Notes: a model not told the origin generated them from the sequence alone. A DNA stretch of 64,000 bases from Acanthopleuribacter pedis (GCF_017377855.1 NZ_JAFREP010000024.1:62001-126000), one strand, 5' to 3'. Shown: positions 1 to 8,560, numbered from the stretch's first letter. A program made the numbers and translations.

Positions 1-10
1 AGGGATTTTC

Positions 11-331
11 ATGATCAGCGGCGGATTCAACCAGCCCGGACAAGAAGCGCCGCCCGCCGCATTCGGCGTCATCTTTATTGTCGGGGCCGCGGTGTTCATT
101 TTTTTAGGTTGGATCGGCGCGTTCCTCATTTACCTGACGGGACGGTACCTCGGTGAACGGAAACATTACACCTTCTGTTTGGTGGTCGCCGCCCTGAGCG
201 GCATCTGCCTGATGCCCCTCGGCACCATCCTCGCCGTGTTCACCATCGTCGTGCTGATGCGACCCAGCGTGAAGGAATTATTCGAGGCGCCGGCCTCACC
301 CGACCAAAAGGCCGCCGCTTCAGCGATGTAG
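11..331 (+). CDS. small two-helix membrane protein, unknown
   Basis: The product is 106 residues. Two long hydrophobic stretches (about residues 18-42 and 54-82) are separated by a short polar loop containing GRYLGERKH, so it is probably an inner-membrane protein with two helices and a short Ala/Asp-rich cytoplasmic tail. An AGGGA stretch at 1-5 lies just before the ATG and could be the ribosome binding site, but the window starts there, so the upstream context is not visible. I recognise no family. The next gene (MerR) begins about 110 bases later behind its own promoter, so the two are probably not co-regulated. Confidence 0.6.
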   Translation: MISGGFNQPGQEAPPAAFGVIFIVGAAVFIFLGWIGAFLIYLTGRYLGERKHYTFCLVVAALSGICLMPLGTILAVFTIVVLMRPSVKELFEAPASPDQKAAASAM

Positions 332-390
332 TGCGTGTCCCATGGGAAGAAACTCCGTGGAGCGTTTTTATTTTTTTTGCATTTTGGGCC

Positions 391-422
391 TTGACCCCGT
401 ACCTATGTACGGAACCTATACT
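391..422 (+). promoter_or_regulatory. MerR-type promoter/operator
   Basis: A -35 hexamer TTGACC (391-396) and a -10 hexamer TATACT (417-422) are separated by 20 bp instead of the usual 17, the over-long spacing used by MerR-family activators. The spacer holds a perfect dyad CCGTAC-CTAT-GTACGG (397-412), very close to the arrangement in mercury operators. It reads into the MerR gene itself, implying autoregulation of the MerR plus Cys-rich ORF unit. Confidence 0.8.
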
Positions 423-443
423 CACAAACATTGGGAGGCACCG

Positions 444-875
444 ATGGCATTGGAAACCAAAAAAGGACGCACCATCGGCGCGGCGGCCAAAGCAGCCGGG
501 CTTGGGGTTGAAACGATTCGCTTCTACGAACGCAAGGGGCTCATCGTGCAACCGCCGAAGCACGGCGGATTTCGCACCTATTCCGACAACGACATCAAGC
601 AGTTGCGTTTCATCCGTAAAGCCAAAACCCTTGGTTTTACCTTGGATGCGATTAAGTCGTTGCTGGCGCTTGAATCCGGTACGGAAGAATCCAACGCGGT
701 GATTCACGCCAAATCGGAAGAAACCATCCGCGAAATCCAGCAAAAAATCGCCGAGTTGGAGCAGATGCTCGCGTCCTTACAAAAGTTTTCGACCTCATGC
801 GCCCACGGGAAAAAGACCTCGGCCAAACACTGCGGTCTGCTCGAATGTTTTGAAAAAGATTGGGACTGTTGTTAA
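444..875 (+). CDS. MerR-family metal-responsive regulator
   Basis: The protein has 143 residues: an N-terminal winged helix-turn-helix (GAAAKAAGLGVETIRFYERKG), a long dimerisation helix and a C-terminal metal loop. I chose the ATG at 444 because of the GGGAGG at 433-438; the open frame extends upstream without support. Cysteines at 119 and 130 match the metal-loop cysteines of MerR and CueR, and the protein ends in a CC pair as CueR does. The cysteine that mercury/divalent sensors carry at the start of the dimer helix is absent (ESGTEES instead of a Cys-bearing EDGTHCEE). That favours a monovalent Cu/Ag-type sensor by family logic, although the operator looks mercury-like. It probably controls the cysteine-rich ORF immediately downstream. 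Confidence 0.85.
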   Translation: MALETKKGRTIGAAAKAAGLGVETIRFYERKGLIVQPPKHGGFRTYSDNDIKQLRFIRKAKTLGFTLDAIKSLLALESGTEESNAVIHAKSEETIREIQQKIAELEQMLASLQKFSTSCAHGKKTSAKHCGLLECFEKDWDCC

Positions 876-899
876 CAGTCCCCAACCTAAGGAGTCATC

Positions 900-1016
900 A
901 TGGCATCTCAAACACAATGCAAATGTCCGAAAAATAGCTGCTGCTGTGGCGGTAAAAACTGCCGCTGCACATCCTGCTGCGCCTGTCGCGACGCCTGTAC
1001 CTGCCGCGCAACCTAA
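900..1016 (+). CDS. 38-residue Cys-rich metallothionein-like protein
   Basis: A strong TAAGGAG (888-894) stands 5 bases before the ATG at 900. The 38-residue product has 12 cysteines (7, 9, 14, 15, 16, 21, 23, 26, 27, 29, 33, 35) in CxC, CCC and CCxC clusters, with little else but Lys, Arg, Gly, Ser and Thr. This is the composition of a metallothionein or metal-chelating peptide. It begins 24 bases after the stop of the MerR-family gene and probably shares its metal-induced transcript. It does not align by eye with the SmtA/BmtA zinc metallothioneins, which have His and a zinc-finger fold, so it may be a separate short family. Confidence 0.7.
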   Translation: MASQTQCKCPKNSCCCGGKNCRCTSCCACRDACTCRAT

Positions 1017-1024
1017 CACCAAAC

Positions 1025-1073
1025 CCCGCGTTTCGCGCGTATCGATCTCGGGAGGTGCGCCGCGAAACGCGGG
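1025..1073 (+). terminator. 13-bp perfect inverted repeat, possible terminator
   Basis: CCCGCGTTTCGCG (1025-1037) and its exact complement (1061-1073) flank a 23-base loop directly after the Cys-rich ORF. No T-run follows, so it may be a Rho-assisted or mRNA-stabilising hairpin rather than a classical intrinsic terminator. Confidence 0.45.
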
Positions 1074-1121
1074 AACAGGTCCGTACACAACCTAGAACCC
1101 ACAACGCGTACACGGCCCCCG

Positions 1122-1745
1122 TTACGAGGTGGGTTTTTCCCCTTCACGCTCAGCCGAAAGCACCACCTCGGGCCGCGCTTCACCTGGGCCGGCGTGGCTT
1201 GTGAGAAGCGGCGGTGCTGGCGCGGGCGCCTCTAAACGCGCCGCTTCAGCAACCGTCGTCAACGCGGCATCGTGCGAAACACCCGCGGCGATCTGCTGTT
1301 GCAGGTTTTCGATAAGCGCGGTCATATGGTCCATCTTGTCGGCCATCCGGCTGATTTTTTCGTCGAGTTGGTCCACGGACGCCTGCGCCAAGGAATGGTG
1401 AAACATCGGAAGCGCCGCTTCCCAAGTCTCGGCCCGCAACCAACCCTGACGTACATAACCCTTTTGCTCCAAATACGCTTGACGCCAACGGTTGCCGTAG
1501 GCGCCAATCAAGACATGCACCCCCACGTTCAGCACACCGGTCACCGCACCAAAGTCGGTATAAATTTGCGAGAGGATGTGGAGCACCTCCACGGCGAGCA
1601 ACCCGGCACCGGCGGCGGGTAGCCGTTTCACAAAAGCCCAAATAAACCCAAAAATCGCGCCCGGCCAAGAGAACCCCTGTTTCACAACCGCCGGACCCTC
1701 GGTGGGGTGGAGATAAGTTATGTAGGTCGCGGGCTGATTGCTCAA
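1122..1745 (-). CDS. DUF2628 family membrane protein
   Basis: The 207-residue product begins TTG-AGC-AAT behind a GAGGTG ribosome binding site. The region GFSWPGAIFGFIWAFVKR (about residues 24-41), followed by a second hydrophobic helix and the GN.W....L...GY motif (GNRWRQAYLEQKGYVRQG), is the hallmark of DUF2628, a small inner-membrane family of unknown function. A coiled coil (about 125-160, with KISRMADKMDHMTALIENL) and a Pro/Ala-rich tail follow, an extension beyond the usual domain. It converges on the metal-response unit to its left. I infer only that it is a membrane protein exposing a coiled-coil tail. Confidence 0.75.
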   Translation of the reverse strand: MSNQPATYITYLHPTEGPAVVKQGFSWPGAIFGFIWAFVKRLPAAGAGLLAVEVLHILSQIYTDFGAVTGVLNVGVHVLIGAYGNRWRQAYLEQKGYVRQGWLRAETWEAALPMFHHSLAQASVDQLDEKISRMADKMDHMTALIENLQQQIAAGVSHDAALTTVAEAARLEAPAPAPPLLTSHAGPGEARPEVVLSAEREGEKPTS

Positions 1746-2040
1746 GGTTCACCTCGTCGTCGCATCGTGAAAAAACACCGGGCCTTTCCCCCGGCCAGTC
1801 TGTTCGGCGCGGCCTTCACCTGCTTAGTCCCTGCATTCCAGGCAAACAAAGATTCAGCACCAATGTTGGAACCACGCTGAGGGTCCAGTCATCGGAAGGG
1901 TTACGTGTTGCACCAACTTATCCCTTTCTCAGCACTTCCGCCAGCCAAATTCCGCTTGAATGCCCTTCAAGACAACTTCCATGGGCATCCCTTGAACCGC
2001 GCGTTTTCGCGTTTCTTAGGTTGAAGCCGCCAAAACCATT
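1746..2040. other. intergenic stretch, nothing seen
   Basis: Between the DUF2628 start and the PEP carboxylase terminator I see no convincing ORF, repeat or strong promoter. It must contain the promoter for the DUF2628 gene on the minus strand. Confidence 0.4.
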
Positions 2041-2041
2041 C

Positions 2042-2082
2042 AAAAGAAACCCCACCCGCGCGGGTGAACCACGGGGGTGGGG
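2042..2082 (-). terminator. intrinsic terminator of PEP carboxylase gene
   Basis: On the minus strand CCCCACCC (plus 2075-2082) pairs with GGGTGGGG (plus 2050-2057), and a T-rich run TTTCTTTT (plus 2042-2049) follows. It starts 16 bases after the stop of the PEP carboxylase gene. Confidence 0.8.
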
Positions 2083-2097
2083 TGTGTCGTTACAGGG

Positions 2098-4854
2098 TTA
2101 GCCGGTGGTGCCGAGACCCCCGGCGATGGCGTTGATGGTGAGCAGCAGCCCTGGCAGCATGGCTTCGCTCGCGGCGGTGTCGCCGGCCGCGCGCAGTTCA
2201 CGCCAACGGCGCAGTTGCTCCCGTTGCTGGTGGTGCAACAAGTGCAAACCGGCGCGGCGCCGCGCCAGCGGCCGTTCGGTTTTTTGGCGCGTTTCCGACA
2301 AGGGTCCGCCGTAAATCGCCTCAAGTACCTTCATGGTTCGGCCGTATTCCTCCTCGATCAACGCGAAGATCCGTGTTCGCACCGTTTCGTCACGCACCAA
2401 GGCGGCGTACTTTTTCATGATCTGCAGATCGGCGGTGGCGATGCTGGTCGCTACATTACTTATTAAATAGTGCAGCGGCGGCCAGAATTGGTTTTTGGCG
2501 TTTTTGAGCAGCTCAAAACCCTCGGGATCTTTGCGGCGCAACGCGTCCAGCGCGTAACCGACACCGTACCAACCGGACAGGTAAAACCGCGATTGGTTCC
2601 AGCTAAACACCCAGGGAATGGCGCGCAGATCGCCCAAGCTCCGACTACCGGTGCGTCGCGACGGGCGCGACCCGATGTGGCTCGACTCAATCGCATCAAT
2701 CGGCGTGGCCTCGCGGAAGAAGGCCACAAAACCCTCGGTCTCCAGCAAGGCGCGGTAGGCCTGGAAACTCTGTTCCGCCGCCTCGTCCAAAATGCCGCGC
2801 AGACGCACCTCAACGGCGTCCTCGCGTGGCGCCTTGAAGGCGGCCTCGGTGGTGCCCGCCGCGAGGAGTTCCAGGTTCACCGCGGCCGTCATTTGGTTGG
2901 CGTACTTTTGCGCGATGGTTTCGCCCTGCTCGGTCAACCGCAGGTCCCCGGTCAGAGAACCCGGCGGCAATGCGCGCAGGAAACGGTGGGAAGGACCGGC
3001 GCCGCGGCCGATGGTACCGCCGCGACCGTGGAAAAACCGCAAGGCAACGCCGTGGCGGGCGGCCACTTGGCTCATCGCCTCCTGGGCTTGGTACAAGGTC
3101 CAAAAGCTGGCGAGGATGCCGCCGTCTTTGTTGCTGTCGCTGTAGCCGACCATGATCTGCTGGATCGGTGTGGTTTCACCGTTCCGTTCCGCCTGGCAGG
3201 CCAAGCTGCGTTGCGTGAGCGGGAACGACAGGAATGCGTCGAGGATGTCGGCACTGCGCCGCAAATCGTCGATGGTTTCGAAGAGCGGCACCACGGGCAG
3301 ACGGCACACCAAACCGGCATCGCCGGCAAACACCAGCCCGGTTTCCCGCGCCAGCAAGTAAACCGCGGCGAGGTCGGTAAAATTGCGGGTCATGCTGACA
3401 ATCAACGCACCCAAACCCGCTTGGCCGTGGTGATCAATCTGATCTTTTAACACCCGGAAGCAGGCCAGAACGGCGTCGGCTTCTTTGCCCAGGCCGCTGC
3501 CGGCCAAGGTAAAGGGACGCGGGGATTGCAGTTCTTCCGTGAGGAAGGCGATCCGTTTGGCAAGGTCCCAATCCGCAAAGGCGTGGTCGACAACACCCGC
3601 GGCGGCCAGTAACTGGCCCACGGCGCGGTCGTGGAAGGCACTGTTTTGGCGCACGTCCAATACCGCCAGGTGGAAACCGAAACACTGCACCGCGCGCTGC
3701 ACCGGGAAAACGTCGGCCTCGGCCAAACGCCGGGCGCCGACGGCGTCGAGGGAATCGGCGAGCAGGTCTAAATCAGCGAGCAACGCTGAAGGATCGGCGT
3801 AGTCGCCGGGCTGTTGGTGCAGTTGCGCCTCGTCATTGGCCAACATGCGAATCGGCAGCTTGGCGATCATCAGATTCACCGCCTGGCGCCAGGGTTCGCC
3901 TTTGTTGCGGGCAATCGCCGCAACCCCGCGTTCACCAAGCGCCGCGGTCGTCCGGGCCAGCCATTGGACCAGCGCGCTTGGGGTTTCCTGTAGGTAGTCG
4001 GACAAGCTGATGCGCGCGGCGAGGTTGGTGAGTTGTTCGCGCAGGCACAACAACGCCTGGGTACGCTGTTCGCTCAAGGTTTCGCGGGTAACGGCTTCGG
4101 TGACAAAGGGATGGCCGTCGCGGTCGCCGCCGACCCAGGTCCCAAAGCGGAAACGCGGCAACTGATCGGCGCGCCGCAACAGGGCCGGGTCAAAACCCAG
4201 ATCGCGCCAGGTGCGGCGCAGGCGTTGGTCGGCGAGGGGGACCACCTCGGGGAATACGGTGCGCAGGTAGTGCAGAATGTTGCGGCGTTCCGAGGCCAGG
4301 TCGGGTTTTTCCAAAAAGATCTCGCCCGTGCGCCACAGGCGTTCGAGCAGGTCCTTCATTTCGCCGCGAATTTGATCGCGTTCCAGCGAGGTCCACATCC
4401 CGTTTTCTTGTTTGACAAGCAACAGGTACATCTCGCGGTGATGGCCCAAAACGGTGGCGCGTTTGGCCTCGGTCGGGTGGGCGGTGAGCACCGGTTCCAC
4501 GCGGACATCGGGCAAGCGGGCGGCTATCTGTTCGGCGGTCACGCCGGCTTGACGGAGCCGCTGCAACACTTGGCGCCAGCGACCCGACTCGGGTTCGGCC
4601 TCGGCGTCGGCGGCCACGGCGCGCAGCCGTTGGATGTGGGCGTTTTCTTCAACTTGGTTAAGGAAATGGAAGGCCATCGAATAGGCTTGGGCGGTGCGTT
4701 CGGGGAGCATTTCGCCTTGTAACTCGAGGCGAAACAGGTTTTTGGCGAGGTCGGGTTCGTTGAGGGAAACCAACACTTCGCGAAAGCAATCCAGCACCAT
4801 GGCCAAATCCTGTTCGATTTTCTGGTCGAGGTCAAAAGTCTGGGGAAAAGACAC
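2098..4854 (-). CDS. ppc: phosphoenolpyruvate carboxylase
   Basis: The 918-residue enzyme adds bicarbonate to PEP to give oxaloacetate, replenishing the TCA cycle in the cytoplasm. The family signatures are all present: VLTAHPTEAKR with the catalytic His at 126, GYSDSNKDGG with the catalytic Lys, the FHGRGGTIGRGAGP glycine loop and FSWNQSRFYLSGWYGVG. Length matches bacterial enzymes (about 880-930). I place the start at a GTG (4854), which has an AGGAGG six bases upstream; an in-frame ATG at 4902 has no such site and would add 16 atypical residues. The C-terminus ends GLGTTG rather than the usual RNTG. It is monocistronic with its own terminator and divergent from the beta-propeller gene. Confidence 0.97.
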   Translation of the reverse strand: MSFPQTFDLDQKIEQDLAMVLDCFREVLVSLNEPDLAKNLFRLELQGEMLPERTAQAYSMAFHFLNQVEENAHIQRLRAVAADAEAEPESGRWRQVLQRLRQAGVTAEQIAARLPDVRVEPVLTAHPTEAKRATVLGHHREMYLLLVKQENGMWTSLERDQIRGEMKDLLERLWRTGEIFLEKPDLASERRNILHYLRTVFPEVVPLADQRLRRTWRDLGFDPALLRRADQLPRFRFGTWVGGDRDGHPFVTEAVTRETLSEQRTQALLCLREQLTNLAARISLSDYLQETPSALVQWLARTTAALGERGVAAIARNKGEPWRQAVNLMIAKLPIRMLANDEAQLHQQPGDYADPSALLADLDLLADSLDAVGARRLAEADVFPVQRAVQCFGFHLAVLDVRQNSAFHDRAVGQLLAAAGVVDHAFADWDLAKRIAFLTEELQSPRPFTLAGSGLGKEADAVLACFRVLKDQIDHHGQAGLGALIVSMTRNFTDLAAVYLLARETGLVFAGDAGLVCRLPVVPLFETIDDLRRSADILDAFLSFPLTQRSLACQAERNGETTPIQQIMVGYSDSNKDGGILASFWTLYQAQEAMSQVAARHGVALRFFHGRGGTIGRGAGPSHRFLRALPPGSLTGDLRLTEQGETIAQKYANQMTAAVNLELLAAGTTEAAFKAPREDAVEVRLRGILDEAAEQSFQAYRALLETEGFVAFFREATPIDAIESSHIGSRPSRRTGSRSLGDLRAIPWVFSWNQSRFYLSGWYGVGYALDALRRKDPEGFELLKNAKNQFWPPLHYLISNVATSIATADLQIMKKYAALVRDETVRTRIFALIEEEYGRTMKVLEAIYGGPLSETRQKTERPLARRRAGLHLLHHQQREQLRRWRELRAAGDTAASEAMLPGLLLTINAIAGGLGTTG

Positions 4855-5058
4855 GATTCGCCTCCTGGCATCCAAAAATGGGGGGTGCAGGCATCTTAAC
4901 AAACCTGGATGGACTTAGCGTGAGTTCAACACGAATTGGCGTGCCGCACCACAACGCCGGCACCGCGTTTGCTTGACTGTGTCGTGGATTTTTGCCACAA
5001 ACCCTTGATTGATTTGCGTTTCCCACGCCCTACACCCACTTTTCAGCGAGGAACCTCC

Positions 5059-6195
5059 ATGCGCTTCACCCCGTTTTGCCCTTGTTTGCTCCTGCTTTTC
5101 GCCACCCTGTTCGCGAGTGAACCAAGCGGGGTACCCACCAAAATTACGGTTGAAAAACGGCCGGTCGCCGACATCACCCACATCTTTGATTTCCAGAAGG
5201 TGGTCGTGCTTGAAGAACACCCGGACCACCTGCTCGCGGGCGTCGATCAGGTGATCGTCGATCCCCAAACCGGCGAATTATGGGTCGGTGATTACCGCGG
5301 CGCCGAACGCATCTTCCGTTTCTCACCCGAGGGCGCGTTCCGCGCGGTTTACGGCGGGTCGGGCGAAGGGCCCGGCGAATTCATAGCTTACGGCGACTTT
5401 TTCATCAACAAGGCGGGCGAATTGGTGGTCGTGGGTCTGCAAAAAATGGCGCGTTTCCACCGCGACGGTCGTTTGCTCTCGGAGCACCTTTACCAAACCA
5501 TCGCCGACCGTCCCTCGCTAAACATTCGCCAGGGCCTTTACCACAAGGGCTTTTACTACGGATTCGGCCGCAACAGTGCCGAACCCCTGGCGATTTGGGT
5601 AATTGACGACCTGTTCAGGCTGATCAAACAATTTCATCCCACCGATGCGCGCGCCAAACACTTCAATTTCCCGCCCGTCCTGTACCTCACCGAATACAAG
5701 GATCGGCTGTTGATCGCGGACTTTTTCGACACGGCCCTGTGGGAATACGATGCGCGCGGCAATTTACTGGAAAAACACCTGTTGCTGCATTCGCAAGTCG
5801 ATTTTGAGGCGCTGAAGGGCCGCGATCCCCATACCCAACGGGCCGCTTTTACATCCGCCCTCGCCCAGGTGGTGCGCTGGGATATTGCCGTTGGTTTTGC
5901 CGATGCGGTGTTCCTCATGCACATGGACGCACCCAAGCGGCGTTATGTGGCGAGCTGGTACCATCCGGCCGAAAAGCGGTTGGTGGAAATGGGGAGCCAC
6001 GGTTTTTTGCGCACCCAAGCCGGCCCGGGCTCGCCGGTGGTGTTTGAGGCGCTGGTCGGCCGCCACCAAAACCAACTCATCGGGTTCCAATGGGATGAGG
6101 ACAACCTGACGGTGATGAAACAGCAGTTCCCGCAAATGAACGACACTGACAAACCCCATCTCTTTTTCTTTTCACCAAAAAACATGAAGCATTAG
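5059..6195 (+). CDS. secreted six-bladed beta-propeller protein
   Basis: The 378-residue product has a signal peptide (MRFTPFCPCLLLLFATLFASE) and blades with NHL/6-bladed-propeller style repeats: VDQVIVDPQTGELWVGDY, then RIFRFSPEGAFRAVYGG.GEGPGEF, typical of the exported 6-bladed-propeller family common in Bacteroidota and Acidobacteriota. No catalytic residues are evident, and such proteins mostly bind ligands or proteins in the periplasm. The ATG at 5059 is chosen because it opens the signal peptide and has GAGGAA six bases upstream; an earlier in-frame start at 4936 would bury the signal. The 204 bases to the left are shared with the divergent PEP carboxylase gene and must hold both promoters. 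Confidence 0.75.
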   Translation: MRFTPFCPCLLLLFATLFASEPSGVPTKITVEKRPVADITHIFDFQKVVVLEEHPDHLLAGVDQVIVDPQTGELWVGDYRGAERIFRFSPEGAFRAVYGGSGEGPGEFIAYGDFFINKAGELVVVGLQKMARFHRDGRLLSEHLYQTIADRPSLNIRQGLYHKGFYYGFGRNSAEPLAIWVIDDLFRLIKQFHPTDARAKHFNFPPVLYLTEYKDRLLIADFFDTALWEYDARGNLLEKHLLLHSQVDFEALKGRDPHTQRAAFTSALAQVVRWDIAVGFADAVFLMHMDAPKRRYVASWYHPAEKRLVEMGSHGFLRTQAGPGSPVVFEALVGRHQNQLIGFQWDEDNLTVMKQQFPQMNDTDKPHLFFFSPKNMKH

Positions 6196-6295
6196 GTAAC
6201 CCACCCAGCTTCAGAACAGCCACAAAAAATGACACAATGGGTAAATTTCAGACAACAACCAAACGCGCCCATCGGTTTTTGAAGAGGTGGCCCCC

Positions 6296-7099
6296 ATGAA
6301 TTCCGCAAGCAACGTGCGTCCCAATATTCTGTTGATTCTCACCGACGAAGAACGCTACCCGCCCTCCTACGAAGACGCGGTCTTGCAAGCATTCCGGGCC
6401 GACCACCTACCCGGCCGCCAAGCCCTGTGCGAGAACGCGCTGGTTTTTAACAACCATACCATTGGTTCCAGCGCCTGTGTCCCCAGCCGCGCCACCCTTT
6501 TTACCGCCCACTACCCTTCCCTCCACGGCGCCACCCAAACGGCCGGCGTCACCAAAAACAACTTTGACCGCGAGATGTTTTGGCTGCAGCCCACCATGGG
6601 CAATGGCTTTCGCGCGGGCGGCTACCGCACCTTTTACCACGTCAAATGGGACATGTAGCGGGCGAGTATTTACAACCCGGTCACCCGCGATGTCTTTGCC
6701 CACGGTCGAGGATTCCGGCCAACGGCTCCCGGCCAACGAGGCCCTCTACCGCGCGGCCGACCGGCTCGACGCCTTCGGTTTCTCCGACTGGATCGGCCTC
6801 GATCCCAACGGTCCCACCAAGTCGGAGACGGGCCTGCTGCGCGACGCGATCACGGCGCAACAAACGGTGCAACGCCTGCACCAACGCCAGGAGGATTGCA
6901 AGGCGGGCGATACCCGCCCCTGGCCGGCGACCCGACTGCCGCGGCCGACTACGCGGCCAGGGGCGGAACGCGGCACCAGCATTACAGCGCCATCAAACAG
7001 AAATTCTACGAACAAGAAGCGGTGCGTCGCGGCGCGGGTTTCTGGCAAAACCGCGTCATGAGCAAAAGACGTCCCCGACAGGAAACCGCCGTTTGGTAG
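6296..7099 (+). pseudogene. decayed arylsulfatase-type sulfatase
   Basis: The first frame (6296-6658) starts as a formylglycine sulfatase: RPNILLILTDEERYPPSYED, then the maturation motif CVPSR with a good ribosome binding site before the ATG. It stops at TAG (6656-6658) just after FYHVKWDM. The homology then continues in a second frame (about 6691-6900, RLPANEALYRAADRLDAFGFSDWIG) and a third (about 6905-7030, AADYAARGGTRHQHYSAIKQ). The central metal-binding part of a normal 500-700 residue sulfatase is missing. Frameshifts plus an internal deletion make this a pseudogene unless the assembly is wrong here. Confidence 0.75.
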
Positions 7100-7212
7100 G
7101 CACACGGCCGGTGGGGAAACCCTGCTACGCCTTGAATAGATGGTTGAATCCATGGCGCGCCGGTTTCACAATAGGCTGGTACTCAATCCAAAGACACCCC
7201 GAGGCACCCCGC

Positions 7213-7905
7213 ATGCATACCCAAGTTTGCACCTTAGGCCCCGCGCCCGCGCTTTTGGTTAGCCAGGATCGCCCGGAAACCGCCGCGGCGAAAGGGACCG
7301 TTCTGTTGTTTCACGGATTTTCAGTGGATTGCAGCGTGAACCAACGGGAATTGGAAAGCCTGGCGGCGCGGGGTTTTTTGGCGGTCGGGATCGACAACGC
7401 GGGCCACGGCCGGCGTCGCGATCCCGATTGGGAGGCCAAATTTGGGCCGGGCGGCGATTGGATGCGGCATTTCCTCCAACTGGTACGGCAAACCGCGGCG
7501 GAGGTGCCCGATATTTTGGATGCGCTCGCGGGTCGGGACCTCTTGCCCAAGGAAAAAGCGGGCGTGACCGGTATTTCCATGGGTGGGCTGATCAGCTACG
7601 CGGCGATGTTACACGATTCACGCGTCGTTTCAGCCACGCCGATGATCGCGACGCCAAAAGACGTCGCCGATCAGGCGAACCGGTTTTTTCCAGCCGCGAT
7701 TTTGTCGCAAACCGCGGGCCTAGACGAAGTCGTCGACTACCGCGATGCCGCCGATTTCCACGCGGCGTTGGCACCCCATTACGCGGACCAACCGGAGCGG
7801 GAAAAGCTGATCAACTACCCCGACAGCCCCCACACCATGCGCGAAAACGACTGGCACGATGCCTGGGCCAAGGTCCTGGCCTGGCATGAACGCTTTTTGC
7901 CGTAG
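7213..7905 (+). CDS. alpha/beta hydrolase (esterase-like)
   Basis: The 230-residue product has the alpha/beta-hydrolase landmarks: VLLFHGFSV with the oxyanion HG, the nucleophile elbow GISMGG, and a late catalytic His in DSPHTMREND. Between them DNAGHGRRR corresponds to the usual D-x-x-GHG strand-4 loop. It resembles the small cytoplasmic esterases of the YjfP/dienelactone hydrolase type; the substrate cannot be read from the sequence. The start at ATG 7213 removes a long upstream in-frame extension that overlaps the sulfatase remnant. A hairpin terminator follows. Confidence 0.8.
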   Translation: MHTQVCTLGPAPALLVSQDRPETAAAKGTVLLFHGFSVDCSVNQRELESLAARGFLAVGIDNAGHGRRRDPDWEAKFGPGGDWMRHFLQLVRQTAAEVPDILDALAGRDLLPKEKAGVTGISMGGLISYAAMLHDSRVVSATPMIATPKDVADQANRFFPAAILSQTAGLDEVVDYRDAADFHAALAPHYADQPEREKLINYPDSPHTMRENDWHDAWAKVLAWHERFLP

Positions 7906-8008
7906 GCCGAATGGTTTCACGTGGCGGGCCGCGACGTCGCATAGCCGCTTGGTTTGCCCGACCAGGTCATCGGTTTCAGGTGGCTAACCTCGTGATTTCC
8001 TGGTTGCG

Positions 8009-8032
8009 GTAGGCCTTCAGCCTACTCTTTTT
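8009..8032 (+). terminator. intrinsic terminator after hydrolase gene
   Basis: GTAGGC (8009-8014) and GCCTAC (8020-8025) form a 6-bp stem with a CTTCA loop, followed by TCTTTTTT. It lies about 100 bases after the hydrolase stop. Confidence 0.65.
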
Positions 8033-8044
8033 TGGAGCCTTTGA

Positions 8045-8090
8045 CCCAGGGTTGGCACCCGCCTGCTACGCGCCGGGTCCCAACCCTGGG
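8045..8090. repeat. REP-like palindromic element
   Basis: CCCAGGGTTGG (8045-8055) is exactly complementary to CCAACCCTGGG (8080-8090), and inner ACCC/GGGT extend the stem across one mismatch. Similar CCCAGGGTTGG intergenic palindromes occur in many copies in some large bacterial genomes; whether this one is repeated cannot be told from one copy. It overlaps no gene. Confidence 0.5.
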
Positions 8091-8307
8091 CTTCAATCCT
8101 GCACGGCGTTGCCGTGCCACCGGTTCACACGCCGGCGTCCCATTCTCGTTGCGCCGCTTGTTGTTGCATTTCCCCGGCCTATCCCCGCGCCAGCCAAACG
8201 CCCCTCCGCCCCCCTTCACCCTCACACAGACCCGACACCCCGATCAAAGTCAACATCTTGCACATGACTGTCCCCATCGCCGTGTTCGCGTCAGACGATG
8301 GGGTTGG

Positions 8308-8406
8308 ATGACCGACCAGGGTATGGTAAAAATCGAGCAAAGCCCGCGGAAAAAAATCGCGGAACGAGGCAAACTTTCCGAACTTAAGCCGGTCAAGGTG
8401 CGCTAA
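8308..8406 (+). CDS. possible tiny ORF before CRISPR array (32 aa)
   Basis: A 32-residue Lys/Arg-rich ORF opens with ATGA overlapping the stop of an even shorter ORF (8264-8311) and ends one base before the next ATG. No family is recognisable and no clear ribosome binding site is visible. It may be the remnant of a longer gene that once adjoined the array, or chance. Confidence 0.2.
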   Translation: MTDQGMVKIEQSPRKKIAERGKLSELKPVKVR

Positions 8407-8407
8407 G

Positions 8408-8551
8408 ATGAAGCAAATCAAGCGATTAGCAAAGAAAAAACTCGCGATTTGGGAGGTAAAACAGGCTGTTTTCCAGTGGATTCGCCCCCAAAAAGGCCAA
8501 AAGATCCAACAGGTTTTTCGCCATAACCCCCAGGAAAACAAGCACTTCTAA
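8408..8551 (+). CDS. possible tiny basic ORF adjoining CRISPR array (47 aa)
   Basis: The ATG at 8408 follows the stop of the preceding ORF by one base, and the stop is 9 bases before the first CRISPR repeat. The product (47 residues) begins MKQIKRLAKKKLAIWEVKQ, strongly basic and amphipathic. It sits where the CRISPR leader is expected, so the sequence may be leader DNA that happens to be open. I recognise no family. Confidence 0.25.
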   Translation: MKQIKRLAKKKLAIWEVKQAVFQWIRPQKGQKIQQVFRHNPQENKHF

Positions 8552-8560
8552 AATTTAGGA

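Noticed and set aside
4033..4722. 229-codon open frame antisense to PEP carboxylase
   Set aside because: It lies wholly opposite a gene with every PEPC motif; its Gly/Ala/Gln-rich translation is typical of a shadow frame in GC-rich DNA.
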